Positions 1 to 11,800 of a stretch of DNA of 64,000 nt are shown here, in pieces. How positions within the stretch are numbered: the stretch's first letter is position 1; each line of letters starts with the position of its first letter. The translations under genes were made by a program, and so were the position numbers. Source of the DNA: Ophiobolus disseminans (Eukaryota > Ascomycota > Dothideomycetes > Pleosporales > Phaeosphaeriaceae); the NCBI GenBank assembly GCA_010093685.1, contig MU006216.1:2164487-2228486 (forward strand), given 5' to 3'. The notes below the pieces were generated by a model. It saw only the letters and a list, made by a program, of their open reading frames with translations. It did no database searches and was not told where the DNA came from.

Positions 1-1107
1 TACCCTTTGCTCCAATCGTAGCTAATCGCGTATGCGAAGATTTCGCCTGTGCGGGAGAAGCCGGTTGCGACGATGCTGCCGCCGACTTCGGGGTAGCCTT
101 TGAGGCGGTGCTTTGCGTCCTTGTCCCAGAAGTGGAATGTGCCGTCGGAACCGGCGGTGCTGAAGGTGCCGTGCACGGGGTGGAAGGAGATTGCGTTTAC
201 CGAGTAGACTTTTGCGACGTCGCGGGCGGAGGGGTCGGGTTGGCGGTGGCATTTAAAGGAGAAGTTGAGGCTGGGGGGAGGTTAGCAGTGTTTGGTGCAA
301 GGGGTGGTGATGGAGTGGGAGAGGCTTACCTGGTGTCCTTGTCTTCGACGTATTGGATTGCGCAGCGTCCTTCGATTGAACCTACGGCGAAACCAGAGGC
401 ATCGCTGAAGCAGCTCACTACGCGTGTCTGCCACTTGAGCGGGCTGGTAATCGTCTTGTAGATCTTTGTTGGGTCGGCCAGGTTGACCATGTGGATATGT
501 CGCTCTGCCGTTGCGATGACGAGCAGCTGGTTCTGCACATCCATGCTGTACACGCGCTCCGTGGCGTCCAGGGTACCGACTGGCTCAGCGCCCTGCAGGT
601 CCCAGAATTTGACGCTCTTATCCCACGAGCCAGTCGCGACGTAGTCCTTGCCGCCCGTCTGGAACCAGCTCACGCATTTGATGGCTTCGGCGTGGGCTTT
701 TGCTTGCTGGGCGGTGATTTGGCCGGATGCGGGGGCGGTGCGGAAGTCGACGATGTTGAGGTGGCCGGTCGAGTCGCCGGCAGCGAGGCGCGTGCCGTCC
801 TAGAATCAATGTTAGCAACTCTTGTAGAGAAATGGATGTTGGAGTGACCTACCTTTGACCATCCGAGACCGAGAACGTGACCTTGGCATTCAAACAACCA
901 CTTTCCCTGCGCGCCCTGCTGGTTGACCTCGTAGATGTAGACCTTCTTGTCCCAGCTTCCGACCGCAAGGAAGTCGTTCATGGGCGAGAACTGCAGGTCG
1001 GATATGCTGTCTGATGGAAGCTGGCCTTGGGGGATTTCGATGTCTTTGCTGGTGTCGCCCGTGGTGGAGCTGCTCGACGCAGCAGGCGCGGAGCCGAAAA
1101 GTGCCAT
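1..1107 (-). CDS. RAE1: RAE1/GLE2-type mRNA export WD40 protein (3' end cut by window edge)
   Basis: WD40 beta-propeller protein of the Rae1/Gle2 family, which docks on the nuclear pore through Nup98-type nucleoporins and takes part in poly(A)+ RNA export. Three exons are visible: 853-1107, 330-799 and 1-270, with GT-AG introns at 800-852 and 271-329. Joining them keeps the frame. The N-terminus carries a short Ala/Ser/Thr-rich leader and then an early repeat with NDFLAVGSWDKKVYIYEV. The middle has YVATGSWDKSVKFWDLQG and the strongly Rae1-like SIEGRCAIQYVEDKD followed by FSFKCHR. About 331 residues are present; the family is usually 350-370 residues, so roughly the last 25 lie outside the window. 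The ATG at 1107 is the first in frame before the conserved region. Family assignment is from recognised motifs and is firm. Confidence 0.93.
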
Positions 1108-2294
1108 CGCTGTGGTTGCGGTTGGGTTCGAAGTGGTGGGTTGTGGTGCAGCTTTGCGCGAGCGTGTTGTTGTGCCGCGGTAGAGCGCGAGTCTTCTTGT
1201 ATGCGCCGGGCTTGAGACAAGAGGTTACAGGTAGTGAGAGTGACTGAATGGACGGGACTAGAATGTGTAGCAACAAGTACTTCACAGCACTTCTTATATC
1301 ATTCACCGACGCGCTCCAGCAAAAGACAAAGTACCCGCGCAAGCTCTCAGGCACCCCTGCAAGGTACCACTCCTACTTCTGCCTAGCGCTGCCTGCGGCC
1401 CAACGTATCGCCGCGCCTCCGCTCTACTAAATAAGTTTTCCTGCAGCTCGCACATCCGCCCTCCAACGTTCCTCGCTCAAAGAATCGCAACGAAGCACAC
1501 GCACAGAGCACTTGACTGTGTCTCTCCACCACGCTTTGGGAGAAAGTCCCCGGACACCAGTTTCTTGTGAACTGCACTTTCAGCAACGAACCGCCATAGA
1601 AGCGCGGCCTCGATCACCGCTTCACGACACTTCTCCCTCTCCTTGTCCGCTTGCACTCTTTTCTTCTCCGCTTTTCCGACGCCTGCGGGTGGAGGGGTTA
1701 TCACTGGGGCGATGATATGAGTCCATTAGCTACCTTGCCTGTTGTCTGCCGAGGGATCGCGAGGGGTCAAGAGGAGGATGGGAGAGTCGGGGCTATGCCA
1801 GGCATCGAGGGTCTTTTCGTCCAGTTTATGGTTATGCGATTGCCTCCTGCGCGTCTCGGTCACACGGGATGTCGTGGGTGGTAACTCAATGGGGCTTATT
1901 CTTGACGCGAGGAACGTTCATATCGACACACACTTTTCGGATCTGAGCATAGCTTGGCTATGCGCGCCTGGTCGAACAGGCCAGATTCATCCAGCCACGA
2001 GGGGTCTACATGATGAGACAAACAAAATAGAGTCAAGCACTGAGACTGTCTGAATCCCAAAGTGGTAGGACGGTCGCTGCTGAGTATTTTAAAACAGTAT
2101 CTGACAAGACCTCATCGTTGGCTTTAGTTAGTTTCTCTCTATATCAATGCGCTTCATGTGCGGAAGTTCCGATACTTCTTCTTTAGTTGGTGCTGTGAAT
2201 CATGAATGCAAAATGACCATCGACATTGATGTTCCTCCTCATGCTGTCTGGAGTACTTCGCATAGTGTTGTCATCCGCCGCTGCAATGGCAGCT
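1108..2294. other. Intergenic: 5' region of RAE1 and 3' region of guanylate kinase
   Basis: About 1.2 kb with only short open frames on both strands, none with recognisable protein features. It must hold the RAE1 promoter (right of 1107, minus strand) and the guanylate kinase 3' end. I see no RNA gene or repeat. Confidence 0.6.
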
Positions 2295-2949
2295 TCATCC
2301 CTCGATAATGAACTTCCTCGCCTCCTCATATGCCTTGTCCAGGTCGTCATTCACGACAATCTTGTCGTGTGGCGCCTCTCCACTCTTCGCAAACTCCATC
2401 TCGATCTTTGCCTGCTTCAGCCTCTTCAGAATCGCCTCCTCCTTGTCTGTCGCGCGGCTGCGTAGTCGCTGCTCCAGGACTTCCTCATTTGGCGGCTGTA
2501 GGAACAGGAACCGGGGGCGCGGGAACGTGGGGTGGTTTGCGACTTGCTTGACGCCCTGAAATCGCATTAGCATATACATGCACATCTTGGATAAAAGTAG
2601 AAATACGTACCTCCATCTCGATGTCCAGAATGCATATCCTGCCCTTCTCCGCAATGTCGTTCACAGCCTTGATGCTCGTGCCATAGCTGTTATCCCCAAA
2701 TGTCGCGTGCTCGATGAAGCCCTTTTGGTCGACCAGCTCTTTGAACTGGTCCTTCGTAACGAAGTGGTACTCGCGACCGTTCTGCTCGCCTGCGCGTGGT
2801 CCGCGCGTCGTATGCGAGATGCTGAAGCCGAATTTGTCGGGGTACTCTTTGAAAAGACGCGCGAGGATGGTCGACTTTCCGGCGCCCGAGGGCCCGGAGA
2901 TGACAATGGCGCGGTTGCGCTCGACTGCAGAGGTGTCGGTGGGCGCCAT
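2295..2949 (-). CDS. GUK1: Guanylate kinase
   Basis: Phosphorylates GMP/dGMP to GDP/dGDP with ATP. Two exons, 2611-2949 and 2295-2555, separated by a 55-nt intron (2556-2610; donor GTACGT, branch GCTAATG). The 199-residue product is the usual length. The P-loop GPSGAGKST is at residues 19-27, followed by the GMP-binding segment with SISHTTRGPRAGEQNGREY and a LID/C-terminal region with LRSRATDKEEAILKRL. I chose the ATG at 2949 (MAPTDTS) because the product then has the standard cytosolic length. The frame stays open upstream, with in-frame ATGs at 3105 and 3099, giving a roughly 50-residue Arg/Ser/Thr-rich extension that looks like a mitochondrial presequence (see findings). It lies head to head with SKI8. 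Confidence 0.93.
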
Positions 2950-3319
2950 GTTAGAGGAGGTGGAGGTAAAGGTGCGCGTGGTGGGGTGGAAAGGTGTGCT
3001 GAAGGGAAGTAGTGACCGGCAGTGAGTCAGAGATGGGATGGAGGGTAATCCTCGTGACGTCTTCACTAGATATCGAGCGATTTGCAACGGCAATGGCATG
3101 GACATGAGGAGACCATGGCTCCCGTCAAGGGACGTGTGATTGGCGGTGTGGCCAGGGTCTCTGGTGGGGCAGATGAGTGACATCGCGTTTTCGCGTGTTT
3201 GTCCTGACCTCATCGAGCCTGACAGTTTCTCTCCAATCACGCGCAGAGCCTCCATGTTACAACTGCTACCCCCGCGCTGAGCGCAAAGACAGAATCTCTA
3301 AAGCTAGAGAAGACTCATC

Positions 3320-4487
3320 ATGGCAAGTGGTCAACTCCCGTGACATCTTCAGGACTAACACAGCACAGTCGAAGCAGTACCTCACCCTACACACGGTCGA
3401 GTCGGCGCATCCAAAAGCAAGCGATGTCTTTGCCGTGGCCCCCTCAAGCACACAGCTGCTGTCAGCCGCTGGCTCAAGTAACATCAACGTCTATGACACC
3501 ACAAAACCCGACTTCCCCGTCATACAAACCCTCGACAAGGCGCATCTACTCGGCATCCACCACCTAGTCACCGCGCGGGAAGGCACGGCGAGGCGTGCGG
3601 CAAGCGCCGGCTTTGAGGGCAAAGTCAAGATATGGAACCAGGGCGAGGACGGCGTGTGGACGGAGCATGGGGAGATTGTTGGTGGGTACGCCTTGCGCTT
3701 TCTTTGACATGGCACTACGAAGGTCATGGGATGGACTTGCTAACGGGCTGGGTAGATCAGAACAAGCCTGGTGAGATATGGGCCATCGCCATCAGCGCAG
3801 ACGGTCGTTATCTAGCAGGAAGCAGCATCAATGGCAAAATCAACGTCTGGGATCTGAACGACATGTCCAAGATCCGCGAGTACGAGACGAAAGGAAGTTT
3901 CGGTCTGTGTGTTGATTTGGTACCCGGTTCATTCCACCTTACCAGCATGAGCTTTGCTAACTCTTCGCCCAGAGCCGCGACGGAAGGTTCACTGCATCCG
4001 GCCACCAGAACGGATCCGTATACGTCTTTAACAACGACACTGGCCGTCTCGCACATTCCCTACTCGGCCTCGTACATCCAATTCGCAGCGTCTCATTCTC
4101 GCCGGCATCCAAACTCTTAGCTGCTGGAGGTGATGCAAAAACGATTGCGCTGTACGATGTCACTTCGGGCGAGCAAGTAGCAAACTTCGCAGGTCATGGG
4201 GGCTGGGTGCTTTCATTAGACTGGAGTGACACGGGTGATTATCTGTTGTCAGGGTGAGTTACAGTATAGGTTACATCATTATGGTCAGGCTAACACGGCC
4301 CAGGTCCTATGATTCGAAAGCAAAGGTCTGGCGCATCGATACACGAGCATGTGTTGCAACACACTCCCATGGCGATAAGCCACTGTGGAGTGCCAAATGG
4401 CTACCGAAGCACCCAACGAAAAGCGAGATGTTTGCGCTGGGTGGAGGAAACAATTCCATTAGCTTCTACCGAGAAGCAGCAGGTTGA
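3320..4487 (+). CDS. SKI8: SKI8/REC14-type WD40 protein (Ski complex subunit)
   Basis: WD40 protein resembling Ski8, a subunit of the Ski complex that feeds RNA to the cytoplasmic exosome; in some fungi it also acts in meiotic recombination. Proposed exons: 3320-3322, 3369-3681, 3756-3919, 3973-4253 and 4304-4487, giving 314 residues beginning MSKQYLTLHTVESAH. Recognisable repeats include SSNINVYDTT, AGSSINGKINVWDL, ASGHQNGSVYVFNN, AAGGDAKTIALYDV and the closing LWSAKWLP...ALGGGNNSISFY. Introns 2-4 are ordinary GT-AG with CTAAC branch sites. Exon 1 is only the ATG; its donor is GCAAGT, giving a 46-nt GC-AG intron that ends after CTAACACAGCACAG. Without splicing, the reading frame from this ATG stops after seven codons. 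The start model is inferred; the rest is firm. Confidence 0.88.
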
Positions 4488-4815
4488 GCAACCCACACGA
4501 AGCCAGCGCGCGCCGACTCGAAAGCCTGTCTCAACCTCTATTCCATTAATGTGAAAAAAGGCATCAAGGGACATGAGCGGCTTTTCCAAGCCATTGACGG
4601 CCGGTTCTAATAAGCGAACTAGCACTCCTAAGGGAAGGGTAAGTGCATGTAAAACAATATAAGGCGAGTGTAATCTTGTTCCAAGTATCAAAAGAATGGA
4701 CAGCTCTATAAGTTCTAAAGCCACTCTCCCAATGAGTATAGGAAGCCACATCTCTTCTCCTACCGCTGACAAGTGCAGAACACCTACCCAACAACGAGCC
4801 ATCACATCTCCACCC
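4488..4815. other. Convergent 3' intergenic region
   Basis: Short gap between the converging 3' ends of SKI8 and the epimerase-like gene. It presumably holds both polyadenylation regions. I see no gene in it. Confidence 0.6.
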
Positions 4816-5763
4816 TCAAGCCTTTGCCATCCCTGCCTTCAACTCCTCCGCCAGCTGCACATACGACCCCGTCTCAATCTCATCCAAAATGCCCTTCTCA
4901 GCCTCCACCTTCCAACCCAACTCCCTCCTCGCCTTCTCCGCACTACCCCTATTCTCCAAGCTCAAAAACTTTGCCAAAAACGGCCCAGCCTTGCCCGCCA
5001 TATCCTCATACTCCACGCTCTCCACTTTCACACCAAGCACCTTGCCCATCGCCTCCGCCAGTTGCTTGAATGTAATGTTCGTCTCGCTCGTCGCGTTGTA
5101 TATCTCGCCCCCCGGAGCTTTGGTAGCAACCAGCAGATAGAGTCGAGCAGCGTCGTCGACATGGATGGTGGTCGTGCGCTTCGCCCCATCACCCACATAC
5201 CCCAACACCCCCGTCTGCGCCGCCCCAGACATGAACAATTTCACACCGCTGCCCCCGCGCCCGTACACCCACGGCCCGAGTCTCACGACATTGACGTTCA
5301 GGCCGCGAGCCTTTAGGTCTGGGTACAAAGACTCGAGGCCCGCGCCAAAGGGCGCGTCGGGCCACGCGGGGCTGTCTTCGTTCGTTTCGGCGCCGTTAGG
5401 GTGGGCGCCTGCGTGTAGGGTTCCGGATGTGAGGACGAGTTTCTTGGTTGTGCCCTGGATGCCTTGGGCGAGAGCGAGGAGGGCGGCGTTGTTTGTTTCT
5501 TTGCGGTCCGTATCGGAGATGTTGAAGTTACCGGCGATGGCGTCGGCGATGTTGATGGTGATGTTTGCTTTGGCGGCTTCGCGCGTGAGCACGTCGAGCG
5601 TGGTGATGTCTCCGCGGACGGGGATCGCGCCGAGGGAAGAGAGTTTTGCGTCGCTGGTGGTGCTGCGGGACAGGGCGGTGACGGTGTGGCCTTGGGCGAG
5701 GGCGAGGGTGGTGAGCACCGTGCCGATGTAGCCTGATGCGCCGGTGATGAAGATGGTGGACAT
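4816..5763 (-). CDS. NAD(P)-dependent epimerase/dehydratase-like protein (atypical SDR)
   Basis: Single-exon gene for 315 residues. The N-terminus MSTIFITGASGYIG is a Rossmann-fold dinucleotide-binding motif of the extended/atypical short-chain dehydrogenase type (GxxGxxG at residues 8-14). Further family features are RGDITTLD near residue 50, LVLTSGTLHAG near 110, VVRLGPWVYGRGG in the middle and TTTIHVDDAARLYLL near 200, typical of proteins acting on nucleotide-sugar or related carbonyl substrates. The usual YxxxK catalytic pair is not obvious: the expected segment reads AGLESLYPDLKARG. That fits atypical SDRs that have lost or changed the catalytic tyrosine. The substrate cannot be told from sequence. 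Confidence 0.88.
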   Translation of the reverse strand: MSTIFITGASGYIGTVLTTLALAQGHTVTALSRSTTSDAKLSSLGAIPVRGDITTLDVLTREAAKANITINIADAIAGNFNISDTDRKETNNAALLALAQGIQGTTKKLVLTSGTLHAGAHPNGAETNEDSPAWPDAPFGAGLESLYPDLKARGLNVNVVRLGPWVYGRGGSGVKLFMSGAAQTGVLGYVGDGAKRTTTIHVDDAARLYLLVATKAPGGEIYNATSETNITFKQLAEAMGKVLGVKVESVEYEDMAGKAGPFLAKFLSLENRGSAEKARRELGWKVEAEKGILDEIETGSYVQLAEELKAGMAKA

Positions 5764-7079
5764 GGTGGATGGTGGTTGTGGGGATCAAGATCAAGATCTA
5801 AAGGGGTATTTGTAGTGGTAGTTTGATTTTGAACTGTGGACTTGGAGTGTACGAAGATAGTTGTAACGGGTTTGACTGCTTTTATATACTTGCCCAACCT
5901 ACGTGCACTCGAATCGGAGCATAACGGACTTACCCAAAGTCCTCGGACTCTCATACTATTGCTCGATCATGATACTACACCGTCCATCGCCCAATGTAGC
6001 CCGTCGAGCATTTCAAACTTTCCACGATTCCCATTGGCCCAGCCATACGACATGAGGTTAGCAGCATGCGCACAGACCTAGAAGCCCTTGTTCATCATTC
6101 GTTTGGAAGCCGCTTCTGGCTATACGACTGGAGGTAAAACATGATGATTCATTATGCATTCGGCAATAAGGGAGTAGTGGGTCGTACGTCCGGTGTTGAT
6201 GGCTCGGGTCCGAATGTCATGTCAAGCCTCGAGTGCGATTGAGTCCTAGGCTAGTGCGATTTGTTCTGAGGTGGTTGTGGAACTTACTTGATTTAATCTC
6301 TTAGACATGTACTTCGAGCCGTAGGTGAGGGAAATGATAAATAAATAAGTGCCTAAGTGGATAAGCTGAGCAAGCACAGCACACTCTAGTCGACTGCATT
6401 CATCCAGGAGAAGACTCGTTGTGAGGGCCCCCAATGGAGGACAACTATGAGCGAACGACCGCTTAAACACGAGATAGCATACGCGTCGAGATGCAAGAGT
6501 GGCTGGCTGCATACTTGTTAGCTTATCGATCAAAATGTAGACGCGCTGATCCCAATCCGAGACGGAGGCGTGAAATGTCAGAAACTCGAGAGAAAAAAGG
6601 CTTGTCCGAGACGTGGATGGAATGCCGTAAGTATGTGCGCAGGTGGTTATGTGATTGTGACGTTTGATACCGGAAGTGACAATTCGAAGGGCGTCAGGGC
6701 GTGGTACTTACTTGCGAAAGCGGTTTGCTGCCGTAACAGATATCTACCACAAATCGTGACTAATTGAAGCTTGTGATCATTTCATAGAAATTCAGAGGCT
6801 TGATACTCTCGAATTGTCCGCAAGTCTGCGTGAAATGGCTGGATTTTTAGCCATGAATCCATAAGCGGAAGTGGCTACGCTTTGATGGAAAGGCTCGAAC
6901 AAAGAAACCGTGTTGGATTAGTCTCACCTGAGCTTGGTACTCGCTCGCGTAGTACTTCTACGGTAACTTCAGCTAAACCAACCACTTCTTCTACTCGACT
7001 TATAAATTTGATCTGAGTCCACTCGAAGCCTGCAACATACCTTACGAATCTATTTCCAACCCCATATACCAGCATCACT
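5764..7079. other. Intergenic region, no gene recognised
   Basis: About 1.3 kb. Only short, uncharacteristic frames are present, for example one of 95 codons on the minus strand at 6246-6533. The left part is the promoter side of the epimerase-like gene and the right part precedes the D123-family gene. No tRNA or repeat was seen. Confidence 0.55.
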
Positions 7080-8127
7080 ATGGACGTCCGCGTGGTACCT
7101 TTCTCCCTTGTCGCCGTAGACAATACAGCAACAAAGGCCATCCAGGACTCTTCGCACCCCTTATCTTTTCCGTCTCAACGCTTCAATACCCCAACACATT
7201 CTCGCTCAGAGATCATACCCTCAGTGCCTGAACGCATCAACTTCAAGCATGAAGCGCCGCCGTGGGACACTTACAGCTACACCTTATAGCGACCACTAAC
7301 CGCCAAGAGCCAAAACATGACCGACAGCCATGTCTGCAATATCCCTTCGTTCCTATATGAGGATCTGATGCTGCTATTCACCAAGTGGATGACAACAGGA
7401 GCGATTGGCTCCGAATCGTTGCAGGACGTGATCGAAGCGTGGACATCGACCAAAGCTGGGAAGGATCTCGAAGCCAAACTAGACGGCAAATTTTTTTGGC
7501 TCATCCGTCTCGATCAGATGTCGCCCAAAGACTCGACGCTAGTAAGAAATGGGCCGATTTCATCCTTCTCGGACCTCGTCCTCAAAATATGCTCGAGTAT
7601 GCGAGCGCATGGCTGTTTCCAGCACGCAAAGAAGGATGCCGATGATATTGGCGGAAACGTTACGATGCAACTCATTCTCAATCCCTGGGACCCGGAAATG
7701 GATCCAGCAAAAGAGTTTCGCGTCTTCGTGCCTCCACCTGCAGCGAGAGGAATCCTTGAACCGCATGTCGACGACTTCAAGATGAGCGCAATCAGGCAGT
7801 ATAGATGGCATCACCCATTTTCGGCACCTTTCGACCTCACCGTCCCAGAAGCCGTCGCCTGTGTTACCGAAGGTACGCAGCAGACGCTGGTCGAGCTCAT
7901 CTCGTACACAGCGACTGAAATGGATGCTGGCATGCGAAAGATGGTTCTTAAATACGGATTTAGCTTTGATATTGTGCTAAAAAAAAGGCGGAAACGTGCA
8001 GCTGGTGGAAATCAATCCATTTGGTGCGATGAGTGGCTGTGGCGCATGCTTGTTCAACTGGGTTTCGGACAAGAAGATGCTGTATGGATTGGAGAAAGCG
8101 GATTTTGCGGTCACGCTGACGTCCTAG
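7080..8127 (+). CDS. CDC123/D123-family protein, apparently frameshifted
   Basis: The D123 (Cdc123) family are ATP-grasp-like chaperones for eIF2 assembly. The clear part begins at the ATG at 7317. Family landmarks follow in order: FFWLIRLDQMSPKDS, FSDLVLKICSS, LILNPWDPEMDPAKEFRVFVP, AIRQYRWHHPF and YGFSFDIVL. At an A8 run (7979-7986) the frame changes. One base fewer would continue directly into LVEINPFGAMSGCGACLFNW, the metal/ATP-binding end of the family, with a stop at 8125-8127. As given, the frame runs on to 8132 with unrelated residues. Upstream, 7080-7286 is open in the same frame and looks coding (ending APPWDTYSYTL), but TAG at 7287 separates it unless a weak intron removes it. The gene may be a decaying paralogue, or the A8 may be a sequencing error. 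Confidence 0.7.
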
Positions 8128-8804
8128 CATGAAGAAGTTGGTTCTCTAGTACGATGCATAGTTGCCGCATTCGAGATGGCAGAGTAGTACTGGGGCAGAG
8201 TTGTCCTGTTTGCATAGGTAGTTTACACACCATTGAAAGTATTTGTCATCTCCAGCGATACTTAAATTGTCGATCTCTCCGTCGAGAGGCAGCACACACA
8301 GCACCCGTTGAGAATTGCGTCGATGCTAGTGTTTGCCGCTCAATCCGCCCTAGATTTCTTTTTCGGTGCCCCTCTTCTTGCCATATAGAAAACGCGATCA
8401 CGACACCCAAGTACGGCGCGCCTACCATTACCGTGAATCTGCTGTCTGAGCAAATCTGAATTGTTTTGCGCCCGAAGATAAAAGGAGGATTCAGACAGGT
8501 CAAGGTAGCGACGATTGGTCGATGAGCGCTATCCGTACAGCCAATCATAGACATGCCTTCACATGGCACTAACCGCATGAACGAATGCCCTACGTCACAT
8601 CTGAGCTAAGTATAACAGGCGCCATTTTGAAGTCCTACGCGATCGAGACCGGTCTAGGTTTGTGGCAACTCGCCCTTATGTTCCGCCGGCTCCAGCTGCC
8701 TATCCCTCACGACACCTCGTGGCGCCTGCCATCAGCTGTGGGTTTGGTTTTCCTGCGACATCTTCATTTTCGATGTCCCGCACTTGATCGCAGCCGGTCC
8801 CAAA
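8128..8804. other. Intergenic region
   Basis: About 680 nt between the D123-family gene and the histidine kinase, holding short frames only. It presumably contains the kinase promoter. Confidence 0.55.
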
Positions 8805-11800
8805 ATGGACACCCAACGGCGGGCTCGCCGAAAGCCCATCTCGGAAGAGAAGAGGGAGCGTGATGTGTTTCTGCTGTACGGTGCAGCTTTTCGCAACATG
8901 CCTCATCTCCATGGCTTGGGTTCCAGCTCAGAGGCCTGCTGGTAAGCTTTCAACATAGCCTCCCTTATGACACTTCCTACTAATATATTCAAGTAAGTGC
9001 ATCTAATCGGTTATATAAAAAATGCCCGAGCAAGAGCTTAGATTTTCATATCAAATGCACGCCGTTCTTGCTAGACATCTGACCTTCACCAGCGCTACCA
9101 GCAGACCATGTGCCGCGTCCTTCTGCCGACTCTACTTTGTCGGCTCTGGCCCAGCTTGCAACTTTTCGACTTGCAGCAAGCCGGGCTATAATTTCCCTAG
9201 TCGATGACAAACGGGAATACATTTTAGCAGAAGCAACTCCTCACATGTCTCTCCGTCCAGAGGCGCCTGGAGATGCTCCAAAAGCATTATGGCTTGGAAG
9301 TGTCAGCGTTCCCAGAACCTGGGGAATCTGCGAAAAGATCTTGAACATCGACCTGCAAGCATTCCCGGCCAACGCTCTCCCTGCGCTCATTGTCAAAGAT
9401 ATCAGAGAGAGTACGGAGCTTTCGGAGCGGCCTTACTTCAAAGCGACGAAAGTGAGATTCTACGCTGGAGCGCCATTGTGCAGCCCATCTGGTGCCATTG
9501 TAGGGTCAATCAGCATACTGGACGAAATGCCACGTCCGGAGGGCCTTTCCAAAGAGCATCAGGATAGTCTGCGGGACATTGCCGAAAGTGTGATGGATTA
9601 CCTGCATAACTACACAATCAAGGATCAGTACCGGAGAGGAGAGCGTTTTACGCGCGGGCTGATCTCTTTCTCTGAGGGAGCATCGGCCTTGATGCCGTTC
9701 GAGGATGACAGTCAGCGCGATCCACAAGAAGCGGTAAAGATTGGTCAACCCAATCCGAGCTCAGATTCGGTAACCGAAGAAACAAGTACATCTTTCCATC
9801 AGAGCATTTCGGCGCCATCAGTCACGTGGCTCAAAGGGGGTCGGCAGCGGCCGATGAAAAAGCTTCAAGAGAGCATCCTTCCTACTGACTCGAGAATGAT
9901 GTTTGCACGAGCTGCCAATGTCATGAGGGCGTCTAGCGATCTGTACGGTGTGGTGATTCTAGATGCCTCTGTCGCAGCGAATCGAAACCACGATAGTCGA
10001 AGCAGCCAAGAGCACAGCACTGGGACAGAGACACCCGGTGATTCGTACCTAACAAAGACCTCTTCAAGCGATGAAGGCGGCACTCTTAATGCGGACACAA
10101 CGCATCGCTCGACATCAAGATCTTGCCAAGTACTAGGTTCTGCCATCTCAGATCAGACTGCCTACAATCGACCTAGCACGAACCCACCATACGAAGTGCT
10201 CCTCGAGACGGATCTTACACGCATGCTACACGACTACCCAAGCGGCAAGATCATTACATTCGATGTTGAAGGATCTGCCCTCTCTTCGACTGACGAAGGA
10301 GCCTCTAGTGACCCTTCCGAGTCGCCACATGACCAGTCGTCGAAGCGGAAGAGTCGCGCATCGCGGGCGAACAGAATTACTACAGCTCTTAGCAGGATGC
10401 TGCCTGGAGCTCGAAGTGTTGCCTTTATACCTTTCTGGGACTATGAGCGGGCGCGATGGTTTGCTGGCTGTATCTGCTGGAGTAAGAGCCCCCATCGTCT
10501 ACTTTCTGCATCAGTGGATCTCCCGTATTTTAAGATTTTCAGCCATTCAGTTATGCGGGAACTCTCTAGGTTGGATGCGTTAGCATCAACTCAAGCTAAA
10601 ACAACCTTTGTGGCATCGATTTCGCACGAGCTTCGATCTCCTTTACATGGCATCCTTGGCACCTTGGAGTTTATTAAGGATACCCCTCTAGACGCTTTCC
10701 AGACTAGTATGCTGAACTCACTTAATGCTTGTGGACAGACGTTGCTGGATACAATCAATCATGTCATGGACTATGCAAAGAGGAGCGAGGGAAAGAAGAA
10801 TGTTTCGTCAAGACGTTTGAAGAGCACGAATACAGTCCGACTGTCTTCGAAGCCGCTCAAAAACCGACGATCTAGAGCTGGAGCCTTCAATTTCTGTACT
10901 GTCACTGAAGAAGTGATTGAGGCCGTCTTCTCTGGGTCAACCTACGTGCCTGTCCGAGGCTCAATGATAGACATCGATTCGTCAACATCAGACTCGGGCT
11001 CGGAGTCGACGGTAGTACCATTACGGAAAACCTGTCACATTGTACTAGATTTGGCGCACGACCAAGATTGGGTCTACTGCTTCCCCATTGGGTCCTGGCG
11101 ACGTATGTACAGATCAATTCACGAACCGCATGCGAGACATGCACTGACTTCATATCTCCACTCTAGGTATTGTAATGAATATATTTGGCAACGCGATCAA
11201 ATACACCGAGAAAGGACATATACATGTCTCATTACACGCCAACGAATCGTCTCAGGCTACAGGAGCACCGGCCACGGTGACACTCACCATCACAGATACT
11301 GGGAAAGGAATGAGTGCTCAGTTCCTAGCCGACAGAGCATTTCACCCGTTCAATCAAGAGAACCCTTTCGCGTCCGGCACCGGTTTAGGGCTTAGTATCG
11401 TGCATCAAATCATCGAGACGAACGGCGGAAAGATTGAGGTTCGCAGCGAGCCCTCCGTTGGCACTCGGATGACCGTCAAGTTGGCACTCACGAGGCCAGA
11501 ATCTCCCCCTGCTGTACCTGCTCAATACGCTCAAATGGCAACCTTCTTGGAGCGGCTCAAATATCGTAAAGTCTGTATCTTACGACAACAGTCGGGGCCA
11601 GTATCGGAAGTCAGCAATTGGTCCGAGCCGGGAGAAGGCGTTATACGCTTCACAAACGCGCTTGCAGACACGTTAGATCAACATTTGAAGATGGACGTTG
11701 TCCAGACTGCAAATTGGGAAGACCATGACGCTGAGATCGTTGTTGTTCCAGAACTATCCTTTGATTACCTCGCTGCAATAAGACGCAGGAGACCTGAGGG

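Noticed and set aside
5165..5731. 188-codon plus-strand frame antisense to the epimerase-like gene.
   Set aside because: Antisense shadow; the minus strand has the complete Rossmann-fold protein.
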